Source: AC2028 sp002373595
Lineage (GTDB): Bacteria > Bacillota > Clostridia > Lachnospirales > Lachnospiraceae
Direction of reading: 5' to 3'
DNA: 64,000 nucleotides
NCBI GenBank assembly: GCA_946616365.1
Contig: CAMOIX010000009.1
Span: 7,869-71,868, forward strand
The translations under genes and the position numbers were made by a program. The notes under the pieces are model-generated. The model searched no databases and was not told the origin of the DNA. It was given only the letters and a program-made list of their open reading frames with translations. Positions 18,719 through 26,703 of this stretch are shown piece after piece. Every line of letters begins with the position of its first letter. Position 1 is the stretch's first letter.

Positions 18719-18732
18719 ATAACGGAGTAAGA

Positions 18733-19410
18733 GTGAACCGCAATTATCAGCAGGAAATGGATGCATATATACAGGAGGTTACGGAGACCGGATCGAAGCC
18801 GCCGAGGCTCCTTCTCCACAGTTGCTGCGCACCGTGTTCAAGCTATTGCATAGAGTATCTCTGTGAGTTTCTTGAGATAACCGTTTTCTATTATAATCCC
18901 AATATCTCTGAGTCAGAAGAATATAAAAAGAGAGTTGTTGAACAAAAAAGGCTCATTGAATGTTATAATAGCGAAATAGTATCCGGATCTCGAAAGGGAT
19001 TTAAGATATCTGTTGTAGAAGGCGACTATGATCCTCAGGACTTCTTTGATATCGCCAAAGGATATGAGAATTGCCCTGAACGCGGTGAGAGATGCCACAG
19101 ATGCTATGAATTAAGACTCCGAAGAACTGCGGAATATATGAGAGAAACAGGCGGGTTTGACTGCTTTGCGACCACGCTGACACTGTCTCCTCTTAAGGAT
19201 TCTGATAAGATAAACGAGATCGGTGAGAGACTGAGTGCGGAATACGGAGTAATGTTTCTCGTAAGCGACTTTAAGAAAAAGAACGGGTATTTAAGATCTA
19301 TAGAGCTTTCAAAAGAGTATGATCTCTACCGCCAGGATTACTGCGGATGCGTTTATTCCAAAGCACAGAGACAGCGTGAGAAAGCGGAAAAAGAAAGGAA
19401 ACAGGAATGA
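18733..19410 (+). CDS. queH: Epoxyqueuosine reductase QueH
   Basis: A 225-residue QueH (former DUF208), which reduces epoxyqueuosine to queuosine in tRNA, the last step of queuosine biosynthesis. The cysteine motifs that hold the iron-sulfur cluster and adjacent iron are all present: HSCCAPCSSYC near residues 29-39, CPERGERCHRC near 115-125, and YCGC near the C-terminus. TLTLSPLKDSDKI is also typical. It begins at GTG after a GGAGTAA site and overlaps argS by 4 bp (ATGA), an operon of tRNA-related genes. Confidence 0.95.
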   Translation: MNRNYQQEMDAYIQEVTETGSKPPRLLLHSCCAPCSSYCIEYLCEFLEITVFYYNPNISESEEYKKRVVEQKRLIECYNSEIVSGSRKGFKISVVEGDYDPQDFFDIAKGYENCPERGERCHRCYELRLRRTAEYMRETGGFDCFATTLTLSPLKDSDKINEIGERLSAEYGVMFLVSDFKKKNGYLRSIELSKEYDLYRQDYCGCVYSKAQRQREKAEKERKQE

Positions 19411-21185
19411 AGACATTATTATCGATTCTCTCCGAGGAAATGGGAAAAGCTTTTGAGGCGGCCGGGTATGATTCCGAACTCGGGAAGGTGGGAGTATCGA
19501 ATAGACCTGATCTGTGTGAATATCAGTGCAACGGCGCCATGGCGGGTGCGAAGAAATATCACAAAGCACCCCTTCAGATAGCGACGGATGTAGCAGCAAA
19601 TCTGGAAAGCAGTGAGATATTCGAGAAGTCCGAAGCTGTTGCTCCGGGATTCCTTAATCTTAATCTTAAAGGTGAATTTGTTGCAAAGATACTGAGCGAG
19701 ATGACGGATGATGAGTTCTTCGGACTCGAGCGTCCCGAGCCTCTTACCATGGTAGTGGATTACGGCGGACCGAATGTTGCGAAGCCGCTTCATGTAGGAC
19801 ATCTGCGCAGTGCCGTGATCGGAGAGAGCATCAAGCGTATCCTTCGCTATATGGGACATACCGTATACGGCGATATACATATGGGAGACTGGGGACTTCA
19901 GATGGGACTCGTTATATATGAGATGAGCCTCAGGATGCCCGAACTTCCTTACTTTGATGATGCATTTACAGGAGAGTATCCTGCAGAAGCACCTTTTACT
20001 GTTACGGATCTCGAGGAGATCTACCCTGCGGCTTCCAAGAAATCAAAGGAAGATGCGGATTATAAGGCCAAGGCTATGGAAGCTACACTTAAACTCCAGG
20101 AGGGAAAGCGCGGATACCGTGCACTCTGGGAGCGCATCATGGATGTCTCCATTGCGGATATGAAGCGCAATTACAGCAGACTTAATGTTGATTTTGATCT
20201 CTGGAACGGAGAGTCTACCGTGCAGGATCTCATCCCGGGTATGGTTAAGGATATGAAGGACGGCGGATTTGCATATGAATCTAACGGAGCGATAGTCGTC
20301 GATGTAAAGGAAGAAACTGATACCAAGGAGATGCCTCCCTGTATCATCATTAAATCCGACGGAGCATCTCTTTACAATACCACTGACCTTGCTACGATCA
20401 AGGATCGTGTTGCTAAGTACAATCCTGCTAAGATGGTATATCTCACCGATAAGCGGCAGGATCTCTACTTCGAGCAGGTATTCAGATGTGCTCGCAAGAC
20501 CGGACTTGTTCCTGCGGATACCGAGCTTGTCCATATCGGATTCGGTACTGTTAACGGCAAGGACGGATCTCCTTACAAGACGAGATCCGGCGGTGTTCCC
20601 AGACTTTCCGATCTCATCGACGAGATAGAGGAGGGAATGCACTCCAAGATCGCGGAGAATGCGAATACCAAGGGAGACAACCTGACTGAGGACGAGATAA
20701 ATGACAGGGCACGCAAGGTCGGACTTGCGGCTATCAAATATGGAGATCTCTCCAACCAGGCATCCAAGGATTATATCTTTGATAAGGACAGGTTCATTTC
20801 GTTTGAGGGGGATACGGGACCGTATATCCTCTATACTATAGTGCGTATCAAATCTATTCTCGACAAGCATACCGCAAACGGCGGAAAGGCTGAGCGCGGC
20901 GTTATCGGTGCAGCGGGCAGCAAGGAGGAGAAAGACCTTCAGATGCTCCTTGCCGGATACAATGCGACGATGGAATCGGCAGCTGCAGAACTCGCACCTC
21001 ACAAGATCTGCGGATATATCTATGATATAGCAAATGCGTTTAACCGTTTCTATCATGAGACACAGATACTCGCAGAGCCCGATGAGGCACGTAAGCAGAG
21101 CCTCATATCACTCCTCGTGCTGACTGGGGATATCCTTGAAACATGCATAGATCTCCTTGGTTTCTCGGCTCCGGAGAGGATGTAA
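19407..21185 (+). CDS. argS: Arginine-tRNA ligase
   Basis: A 592-residue class I arginyl-tRNA synthetase. The HIGH motif appears as HVGH in KPLHVGHLRSAVIGE. The KMSKS region is the usual ArgS variant (SPYKTRSGG), followed by a typical DALR anticodon-binding domain. An N-terminal Add-1-type domain is present. The gene is translationally coupled to queH. No hairpin follows the stop; the tRNA promoter starts about 20 bases downstream. Confidence 0.97.
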   Translation: MKTLLSILSEEMGKAFEAAGYDSELGKVGVSNRPDLCEYQCNGAMAGAKKYHKAPLQIATDVAANLESSEIFEKSEAVAPGFLNLNLKGEFVAKILSEMTDDEFFGLERPEPLTMVVDYGGPNVAKPLHVGHLRSAVIGESIKRILRYMGHTVYGDIHMGDWGLQMGLVIYEMSLRMPELPYFDDAFTGEYPAEAPFTVTDLEEIYPAASKKSKEDADYKAKAMEATLKLQEGKRGYRALWERIMDVSIADMKRNYSRLNVDFDLWNGESTVQDLIPGMVKDMKDGGFAYESNGAIVVDVKEETDTKEMPPCIIIKSDGASLYNTTDLATIKDRVAKYNPAKMVYLTDKRQDLYFEQVFRCARKTGLVPADTELVHIGFGTVNGKDGSPYKTRSGGVPRLSDLIDEIEEGMHSKIAENANTKGDNLTEDEINDRARKVGLAAIKYGDLSNQASKDYIFDKDRFISFEGDTGPYILYTIVRIKSILDKHTANGGKAERGVIGAAGSKEEKDLQMLLAGYNATMESAAAELAPHKICGYIYDIANAFNRFYHETQILAEPDEARKQSLISLLVLTGDILETCIDLLGFSAPERM

Positions 21186-21203
21186 AAAAAGATAAAATAA
21201 TTG

Positions 21204-21232
21204 TTGACACGATGTAAATGTCGTTGTATACT
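21204..21232 (+). promoter_or_regulatory. Near-consensus SigA promoter of the tRNA unit
   Basis: TTGACA (21204-21209), 17-bp spacer, TATACT (21227-21232). The tRNA-Val begins 34 bases after the -10. Confidence 0.92.
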
Positions 21233-21265
21233 ATCATTCGTCGGCAAAACAGAGTCGGCGGATAT

Positions 21266-21338
21266 GGAATCTTAGCTCAGCTGGGAGAGCATCTGCCTTA
21301 CAAGCAGAGGGTCATAGGTTCGAGCCCTATAGGTTCCA
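21266..21338 (+). tRNA. tRNA-Val(UAC)
   Basis: A 73-base cloverleaf. The acceptor GGAATCT pairs with AGGTTCC, and the D arm is GCTC...GAGC. The anticodon stem TCTGC/GCAGA holds the loop CTTACAA (anticodon TAC, valine). The T arm is ATAGG-TTCGAGC-CCTAT. The CCA end is not encoded. Confidence 0.95.
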
Positions 21339-21344
21339 TAAACG

Positions 21345-21376
21345 AAAGGCCTGAGAGACAAAACTTTCAGGCCTTT
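21345..21376 (+). terminator. Stem-loop between the two tRNAs
   Basis: AAAGGCCTGA pairs with TCAGGCCTTT around a 12-base loop and is followed by CATATTT. It resembles a terminator or attenuator lying only 7 bases before tRNA-Met, so it may also serve as a processing signal. Confidence 0.55.
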
Positions 21377-21383
21377 CATATTT

Positions 21384-21457
21384 GGCGAGGTAGCTCAGTT
21401 GGCTAGAGCACACGGTTCATACCCGTGGTGTCGAGGGTTCGAATCCCCCCCTCGCTA
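21384..21457 (+). tRNA. tRNA-Met(CAU)
   Basis: A 74-base cloverleaf. The acceptor GGCGAGG pairs with CCTCGCT, with a G-T first pair. The anticodon stem CACGG/CCGTG holds TTCATAC (anticodon CAT). The T arm is GAGGG-TTCGAAT-CCCCC with one A-C mismatch. The absence of a run of three G-C pairs at the anticodon stem base argues for elongator Met or a CAU tRNA modified to read Ile, rather than initiator. CCA is not encoded. Confidence 0.88.
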
Positions 21458-21462
21458 CGAAG

Positions 21463-21487
21463 AAGAGAGCCGTTAGGCTCTCTTTTT
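21463..21487 (+). terminator. Intrinsic terminator after the tRNA unit
   Basis: AAGAGAGCC pairs with GGCTCTCTT around GTTA, followed by Ts. The hairpin is extended on both sides: CGCTACGAA (21453-21461), the tRNA 3' end, can pair with TTCGTAGCG (21486-21494). Confidence 0.8.
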
Positions 21488-21503
21488 CGTAGCGGAGCGG
21501 AGA

Positions 21504-21519
21504 TCGAATCCCCCCTCGC
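21504..21519 (+). repeat. Partial copy of the tRNA-Met 3' end
   Basis: TCGAATCCCCCCTCGC repeats 21439-21455 of the tRNA-Met T arm and acceptor, with one C missing. This is a duplication scar or old attachment-site-like remnant between the tRNA and the SulP gene. Confidence 0.5.
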
Positions 21520-21549
21520 ACCCAGAAAACTAAAAAGCAGGTGGACAAT

Positions 21550-23250
21550 ATGTCATCAAGATCAAAAACCCCCAAACAGAAACCCGCAGGTAAAGACAAG
21601 ATCAAGCCCATGCTCTTCAGCACTATGAAGCATTACAACGGCAGGCAATTCGCTACGGACGTTGTATCGGGTATCATCGTTGCGATAATAGCGCTTCCCC
21701 TTTCCATAGCACTCGCGCTCGCATCCGGCGTAGGTCCCGAGGAAGGTATCTATACCGCGATAGTCGCAGGTTTTATCATCGCATTCCTCGGCGGATCGCG
21801 TGTACAGATCGCAGGCCCCACAGCGGCTTTTGCTACCATAGTTGCCGGCATCATCGCCAAGAGCGGTATGGAAGGTATGATGACAGCGACCATCATCGCA
21901 GGTATCATGCTCATCCTCATGGGCGTCTTAAGGCTTGGAGGACTGATCAGATTCATCCCCTATACCATCACGACCGGGTTTACTTCCGGTATCGCACTTA
22001 CTATAGTCATCGGACAGCTTAAGGATTTTTTCGGACTCACTTACCCTCAGGGAACAGTAACGATAGAGACATCCGAGAAGCTTGCCGCTTTTGCTAAGAA
22101 TATCACCACCTTTAATCCCTGGGCATTTCTCGTAGGCATGATAAGCCTTGCGATACTCATCATATGGCCCAAGATCAGCGAGAAGATTCCGGGATCCCTC
22201 ATTGCCGTAATAGCGGGTATACTTATAGTTAAATTCTCCGGCATGAAGGTCAATACCATCGGAGACCTTTATACCATCAGCAATTCACTACCCGTTTTCC
22301 ATATGCCACACTTTACGTTTGCTTCCATAAGCGCTGCTCTTCCCGACGGATTTACCATCGCGATACTTGCAGCTATCGAATCGCTCCTTTCGTGCGTGGT
22401 TGCGGACAGTATGATCAATTCGCATCACCGCTCCAATATGGAGCTTATCGCGCAGGGCGCAGGTAATATAGGTTCCGCACTCTTCGGAGGCATCCCGGCT
22501 ACCGGAGCTATCGCCAGGACTGCGGCCAACATCAAGAACGGCGGACGCACTCCCATCGCGGGCATAGTCCACTCGATCGTACTCGTTCTCGTGCTTGTGA
22601 TACTCATGCCTTATGCAGCCCTCATTCCGATGCCCACCATCGCGGCGATCCTCTTTATGGTTGCATATAATATGTGCCAGTGGAGGACATTCACGCATCT
22701 GTGCAAGACTGCACCCAAGAGTGATATTCTTGTACTCGTTGTTACCTTCGTCCTTACCGTAGTATTTGACCTCGTTATCGCTATTGAGATCGGTATGGGA
22801 CTTGCAGTTATCCTCTTTATGAAGAGGATGAGCGAGGAGTCGGGTATCGAGAGCTGGAAATATTACGATCCGGAGGAAGATCCCGATGGCATGAACCTCA
22901 AGCCTCTTCCGAAGCATGTAAGAGTATATGAGATCTCCGGTCCCATGTTCTTCGGCGATGCCGAGACTATCAGCTCGATCGAGATCAGGGACGATATCAA
23001 GATAATAATCCTTCGAATGAGGAGCGTACCCGCACTTGACGCTACCGCGATGCATTCTCTTGAGGAATTCTACAAAAAGTGCAGGAAGAACGGCATAGAA
23101 GTCGTATTCTCGCATGTCAATGAGCAGCCCAGAAAGACCATGGAAAAGAGCGGCTTTATCACTCTCGTCGGAGAGGACAATTTCAGGCCTCATATCGACG
23201 ATGCTATAGAGTGGGCAGGCAAGCTTACGGATAAAAAAGAAGAGATGTAG
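21550..23250 (+). CDS. SulP-family anion transporter with STAS domain
   Basis: A 566-residue SLC26/SulP protein. The ATG at 21550 is preferred because AGGTGG lies just upstream; the frame opens at a GTG at 21541. About 12 hydrophobic segments include the family motif QIAGPTAAFATIV. A C-terminal STAS domain (about residues 450-560) has the conserved loop around ALDATAMHSLEE. SulP proteins carry sulfate, bicarbonate or dicarboxylates. The substrate cannot be told from the sequence, though sulfate would fit with the sulfur-related cluster further along. It is monocistronic, following the tRNA terminator. Confidence 0.9.
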   Translation: MSSRSKTPKQKPAGKDKIKPMLFSTMKHYNGRQFATDVVSGIIVAIIALPLSIALALASGVGPEEGIYTAIVAGFIIAFLGGSRVQIAGPTAAFATIVAGIIAKSGMEGMMTATIIAGIMLILMGVLRLGGLIRFIPYTITTGFTSGIALTIVIGQLKDFFGLTYPQGTVTIETSEKLAAFAKNITTFNPWAFLVGMISLAILIIWPKISEKIPGSLIAVIAGILIVKFSGMKVNTIGDLYTISNSLPVFHMPHFTFASISAALPDGFTIAILAAIESLLSCVVADSMINSHHRSNMELIAQGAGNIGSALFGGIPATGAIARTAANIKNGGRTPIAGIVHSIVLVLVLVILMPYAALIPMPTIAAILFMVAYNMCQWRTFTHLCKTAPKSDILVLVVTFVLTVVFDLVIAIEIGMGLAVILFMKRMSEESGIESWKYYDPEEDPDGMNLKPLPKHVRVYEISGPMFFGDAETISSIEIRDDIKIIILRMRSVPALDATAMHSLEEFYKKCRKNGIEVVFSHVNEQPRKTMEKSGFITLVGEDNFRPHIDDAIEWAGKLTDKKEEM

Positions 23251-23264
23251 TTTTCAAAACTACG
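23248..23264. repeat. Short palindrome at the SulP stop codon
   Basis: GTAGTTTT-C-AAAACTAC, a perfect 8-bp dyad containing the TAG stop, followed by a second small dyad CTTGT/ACAAG. Without a T tract its role is unclear. Confidence 0.4.
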
Positions 23265-23284
23265 TCTTGTGGAACAAGTAACTA

Positions 23285-23313
23285 TTTACAAATAAACTGT
23301 ATCTCTGTATAAT
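23285..23313 (+). promoter_or_regulatory. SigA promoter for the DegV gene
   Basis: TTTACA (23285-23290), 17-bp spacer, TATAAT (23308-23313). Confidence 0.88.
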
Positions 23314-23353
23314 TTCAGGGTACTTGTTTTATTTGTTGAAAGGAATCAGTGCT

Positions 23354-24226
23354 ATGTTCAAGATCATCACGGATAACGGGTCCGATCTTCCCGTTTCATT
23401 TCTGAAGGAGAAAGACATCGATTGTATCTTTCTTTCCACCATTCTTGACGGAGAGGTAATAAACGGAAAAGACAAGCAGCTCCCTGCAGAAGAGTTCTAC
23501 AAGATGCTCAGTGAAGGAGCAAAGCCTACCACATCACAGGTTAATCCCGAAGACGCAAAAGAATATTTTGAAGAGCATATAAATGATGCTGATGAATTTC
23601 TCTTTATCGGAATCTCATCAGGTCTGTCCGGCACTGTAGGCAGTGTTAAGATCGGTGCTGAGGAGATCATGGAGAAGTATCCCGACAAGAAGATCGAGGT
23701 CGTAGACAGTCTCACCGGATCTCTCGGAGAGGGACTCCTCGTTTGGTATGCTGCAAAGCTTCGTGACGAGGGCAAGAGCTTTGAGGAGACTGCCAAGTGG
23801 TGCAAAGAGAATGCAAAGAACTGCCTCCTTGCCATCACTGTAGACAATCTTTTCGACCTTTGGAGAGGCGGAAGAGTATCAAGAGGAAGCGCTGTGCTCG
23901 GCACGCTTGCATCGATCAAGCCCTTCATCATCGTAGACAATGACGGTACCCTTAAGGTTACCAAGAAGATAAAGGGACGTAAGAAATCACTTGGATATCT
24001 CGTTGACTTCCTCGAGGAGAAGATGGGAACCCGCAAAGCCGAGAATGAGCAGATGGTAATGGTATGCCACGGAAATGTTCCTGAGGATGCGGCATATGTT
24101 GAGCAGCTTATCAGAGAGAGACTTGGATTTAAGAATATCATGATAAGCAATGCCGGCCCCATGATCGGTACTCATACAGGGGCCAGCCTTGTTATCATCG
24201 CTTTCTTGGGAGATAAGAGAGATTAA
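23354..24226 (+). CDS. DegV-family fatty-acid-binding protein
   Basis: A 290-residue DegV protein beginning at ATG 23354 after GAAAGGAATC (the frame reaches 30 bp further up). Family motifs are present: ITDNGSDLP at residues 4-12, the TSQ-x-NPE segment, FIGISSGLSGT, and the C-terminal HTG-x-G-like phrase THTGASLV. DegV proteins (FakB relatives) bind a fatty acid for activation by the kinase FakA, although no fakA is adjacent. Its stop codon overlaps the stop of the convergent DUF4097 gene, leaving no room for a terminator. Confidence 0.92.
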   Translation: MFKIITDNGSDLPVSFLKEKDIDCIFLSTILDGEVINGKDKQLPAEEFYKMLSEGAKPTTSQVNPEDAKEYFEEHINDADEFLFIGISSGLSGTVGSVKIGAEEIMEKYPDKKIEVVDSLTGSLGEGLLVWYAAKLRDEGKSFEETAKWCKENAKNCLLAITVDNLFDLWRGGRVSRGSAVLGTLASIKPFIIVDNDGTLKVTKKIKGRKKSLGYLVDFLEEKMGTRKAENEQMVMVCHGNVPEDAAYVEQLIRERLGFKNIMISNAGPMIGTHTGASLVIIAFLGDKRD

Positions 24227-25086
24227 TTCTTATAGGACTTACCGCAGTCCTTACCGTTTACTTTGACCGATCCCATATCGGATTCGAGATCGAGTTTGGC
24301 ATTCTCGTTATCGGTATTAACCACTACAGAACCCATAGAGCAATCTGCTTCGAGGCTTCCGATCGTACCGGAGGCCTCTATTTTTCCCATTGAGGCATCA
24401 CATTCGGCCGATTTGCAGGTTATGTCAGAGAGAGTGATACTACCCATTGAAGCGTCGAAATCTCCGGAGCCAAAGGTTACGGATTTGAGGTCGATCGATC
24501 CCATTTCTGCGGTGATATTTATATTTTCGCATGCGATACCGGATAGCTTGACGCTGCCCATATCGGCATCGAGATCGATATTCTTAAAGCTCATATCGGA
24601 GAGCCTGATGCTGCCCATATTGAGGTCCGCTTCCAGATCGATCATAGTTCCCTTGGGGATCGTGATCGTAAGGCGTGAATCATCCGAAGGGAAAGCACCT
24701 ACGCCGAGAGGTCTCCATACATATTCGTTTTTCTGGGTGACAGTCAGCTTGTTCCCTGAAACCTTCCATGTAGGGAATGTTTCTTCGGTATATCCTTTGG
24801 CATCTATCGAGAAAGTGTCTCCGTATACGATCTCAAGATCTCCGACCGAAAGGTTGATATCAGCCTTGACGAAGGAGTCGAGAGTAGCACCGCCGTCCTT
24901 ATCGGTAGCGGCATTTTTGGAGATGATACCGCCGAAGAATCTGGTAGTTCCGACTGCAGCCTTACCGATGAATCCACCGATATGAACTATGGATCCGACT
25001 ACGATGCAGACTATGGTCACTATATTGAGTATGCTGAGGTACGCCTTGCCGACCCCGCTGTTGTTCTTATTATTGATATCGCTCAT
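24223..25086 (-). CDS. DUF4097-like membrane-anchored beta-repeat protein
   Basis: A 287-residue protein with one membrane helix near residues 18-40 and a long beta-repeat ectodomain. The phrase [DE]-x-x-MGS[IV] recurs about every 17-20 residues at least six times in the C-terminal half, as expected for the DUF4097 (adhesin-like) beta-solenoid. It is the last gene of a leftward padR-HAAS-DUF4097 operon, overlapping the HAAS gene by 4 bp. In Firmicutes these three families travel together and are linked to envelope-stress sensing. The role here is inferred from that context. Confidence 0.85.
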   Translation of the reverse strand: MSDINNKNNSGVGKAYLSILNIVTIVCIVVGSIVHIGGFIGKAAVGTTRFFGGIISKNAATDKDGGATLDSFVKADINLSVGDLEIVYGDTFSIDAKGYTEETFPTWKVSGNKLTVTQKNEYVWRPLGVGAFPSDDSRLTITIPKGTMIDLEADLNMGSIRLSDMSFKNIDLDADMGSVKLSGIACENINITAEMGSIDLKSVTFGSGDFDASMGSITLSDITCKSAECDASMGKIEASGTIGSLEADCSMGSVVVNTDNENAKLDLESDMGSVKVNGKDCGKSYKN

Positions 25087-26093
25087 TTTGCTACCTCCTC
25101 ATTATCTGCTGTCTTTACAACTCCCTTAATGATTGAGTGGATCACTGCTGCGAGAGGCCAGATTATCCATGTTCTCCACCATGCGAAAGTAAGGAAGCTC
25201 CAGATCAGATATATTGCACGGACTGTGGGCCAGTAGTACTTAAGGACAGTGCCTGCAGCCTGATTGCTGTACCTTTCGGTGAACTCGGGAACATAGCTGC
25301 CTCCTACGGTATCGCGGTCGTTGAGCTTAAGGAGCTTCTCATATCCGCCCATGATGAGGCTGGAGTGGATGATGAGGAATACACCGACAGCTACGAATAC
25401 GAGGAGCATGACAGCGCTCAATGAATCCGCAAATCTCGAAGCACTGAGCATTCTTGATTCTCCAAGTACGGCGGCAGGGATCCAGCATGCTGCGCAGAGG
25501 ATGATACCGATCGTAAGCTCTGCTGCGTGATTGAACTTGAAGCGTTCACGCTCATTATTTACATAGTTTGCGGTAGAGTAATCAATTGAGCAGAGCTCCT
25601 TGTCGAGATGCTTCCAGGAATCGCCCGCTGTTCCGATCAGGATAAAGATTGCGATCGCAACAACCAGCATTCCGAAGAGTGCGATCACACCGAGCGCGCC
25701 GGGGATACCGGGGATGCCGTCCGCCATGATGGGGCCTGTTGCGCAGAGTATGCAGAGTGCAACAGCGATGCCGATGCCGAGAGCTCTCATTGCGGTGAAT
25801 CTGATATAGGTCTTTGCTTCGTCGAGTCCGATGAATCTGCGGGGGGATGCCTCCATGAGAGCACGCTCCTCCTCAACCTCTTTCTTGAGTCCGAGATCCT
25901 CGGCGAGCTCGTCGAGATTGCCGAAGTCTGCGATGACAGCTCCGACAGCTTCGTTCTCACTCTTACCCTCGGATATGAGCTCGTTGTACTTATCCTCCAT
26001 CATCTGTCCGAGTTCCCTTTTTGCGCGGAGGACTTCTGCAGTATTGGGAAGATTCGCGAACATTGTTTCAAGATAGTTTTTAATGGTTTCCAA
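25083..26093 (-). CDS. HAAS-domain integral membrane protein
   Basis: A 336-residue protein. Residues 1-70 form a HAAS (DUF1700-type) domain: METIKNYLETMF...AKRELGQMMEDKYNELISEGKSENEAVGAVIADFGNLDELAEDL with the GNLDELA segment. About six hydrophobic segments follow. HAAS domains are commonly encoded next to PadR-like repressors and are believed to transmit envelope signals. The gene lies 53 bp after padR and overlaps the DUF4097 gene, so the three form one transcription unit. Confidence 0.85.
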   Translation of the reverse strand: METIKNYLETMFANLPNTAEVLRAKRELGQMMEDKYNELISEGKSENEAVGAVIADFGNLDELAEDLGLKKEVEEERALMEASPRRFIGLDEAKTYIRFTAMRALGIGIAVALCILCATGPIMADGIPGIPGALGVIALFGMLVVAIAIFILIGTAGDSWKHLDKELCSIDYSTANYVNNERERFKFNHAAELTIGIILCAACWIPAAVLGESRMLSASRFADSLSAVMLLVFVAVGVFLIIHSSLIMGGYEKLLKLNDRDTVGGSYVPEFTERYSNQAAGTVLKYYWPTVRAIYLIWSFLTFAWWRTWIIWPLAAVIHSIIKGVVKTADNEEVAK

Positions 26094-26146
26094 TTTTATT
26101 TCCTTTCCGGATGCTTACAGCATCCTCTTTTTGTCATTTAAGCGCC

Positions 26147-26491
26147 TTATACGAAACTGTCGACTACTTCTTTGGTGAGCTTCCACTCCTCACATTTCTC
26201 GTTATAGTAGTTTTCTCCTGCGGGTGTGATGCGGTAGTATGTCCTTTTCTTACCGTTGCCCTCCAAGCCTTTGTCTGCCTCGAACGATTCGATGAAGCCG
26301 TTTTTTTCCATCCTGGAGAAGGCTGAGTAGAGTGTGGTCTCCTTGATGATGTACTTTTCGTTCGACAGGCTCCTGATCTGCTTGGAGATCTCATAGCCGT
26401 ATGACGGCTCTCGTCGCAGGATGCAGAGGATCATCGTGTCGTTATACCCTCGTATGACATCGCTGCTGATACCTTCGTTTTCGCGGATCAT
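26147..26491 (-). CDS. PadR-family transcriptional regulator
   Basis: A 114-residue PadR protein with the winged-helix core: YNDTMILCILRREPSYGYEISKQI, then ETTLYSAFSRMEKNGFIES and RTYYRITPAG. It is short (subfamily 2-like), lacking the long C-terminal coiled coil. The start has an AAAGGAG site. It is the first gene of its operon and is expected to repress it. Five 14-bp direct repeats lie between its promoter and its start codon and are the natural operator candidates. Confidence 0.93.
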   Translation of the reverse strand: MIRENEGISSDVIRGYNDTMILCILRREPSYGYEISKQIRSLSNEKYIIKETTLYSAFSRMEKNGFIESFEADKGLEGNGKKRTYYRITPAGENYYNEKCEEWKLTKEVVDSFV

Positions 26492-26525
26492 ATATCTCCT
26501 TTCCCGGGACCGGCCCGTGATATGT

Positions 26526-26595
26526 TACTATGTCTGCCGTACTATGACAGCCGTGCTACGAGTGGCGTACTATGTTAGTCGTACTACGACTGTCG
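26526..26595. repeat. Five tandem 14-bp repeats in the padR leader
   Basis: Units begin at 26526, 26540, 26554, 26568 and 26582, with consensus TACTAYGWCWGYCG. Positions 1, 3-5, 7, 11, 13 and 14 are invariant. Each junction forms a dyad of type GYCGTA-C-TAYGRC, perfect at 26578-26590. The array starts at about the predicted leftward transcription start, so it could act as DNA operator or as 5' UTR structure. Confidence 0.85.
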
Positions 26596-26600
26596 AAGTA

Positions 26601-26629
26601 AATATATCACCGGTCTTAATTCCTGTCAA
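26601..26629 (-). promoter_or_regulatory. Consensus promoter of the padR operon
   Basis: On the minus strand: TTGACA (26629-26624), 17-bp spacer, TATATT (26606-26601). Predicted transcription start is near 26594. Confidence 0.9.
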
Positions 26630-26703
26630 CACCTTTTTTCAAAAAATGGCAAAATCGCTGAAAATATAGTAAAATAAGGGTGTTGTGAAAAGGAGGCTTT
26701 GTT

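Noticed and set aside
26526..26595. The 14-bp tandem array considered as a plasmid-type iteron origin
   Set aside because: No Rep gene or AT-rich DnaA region is near, and the array sits exactly at a promoter start.
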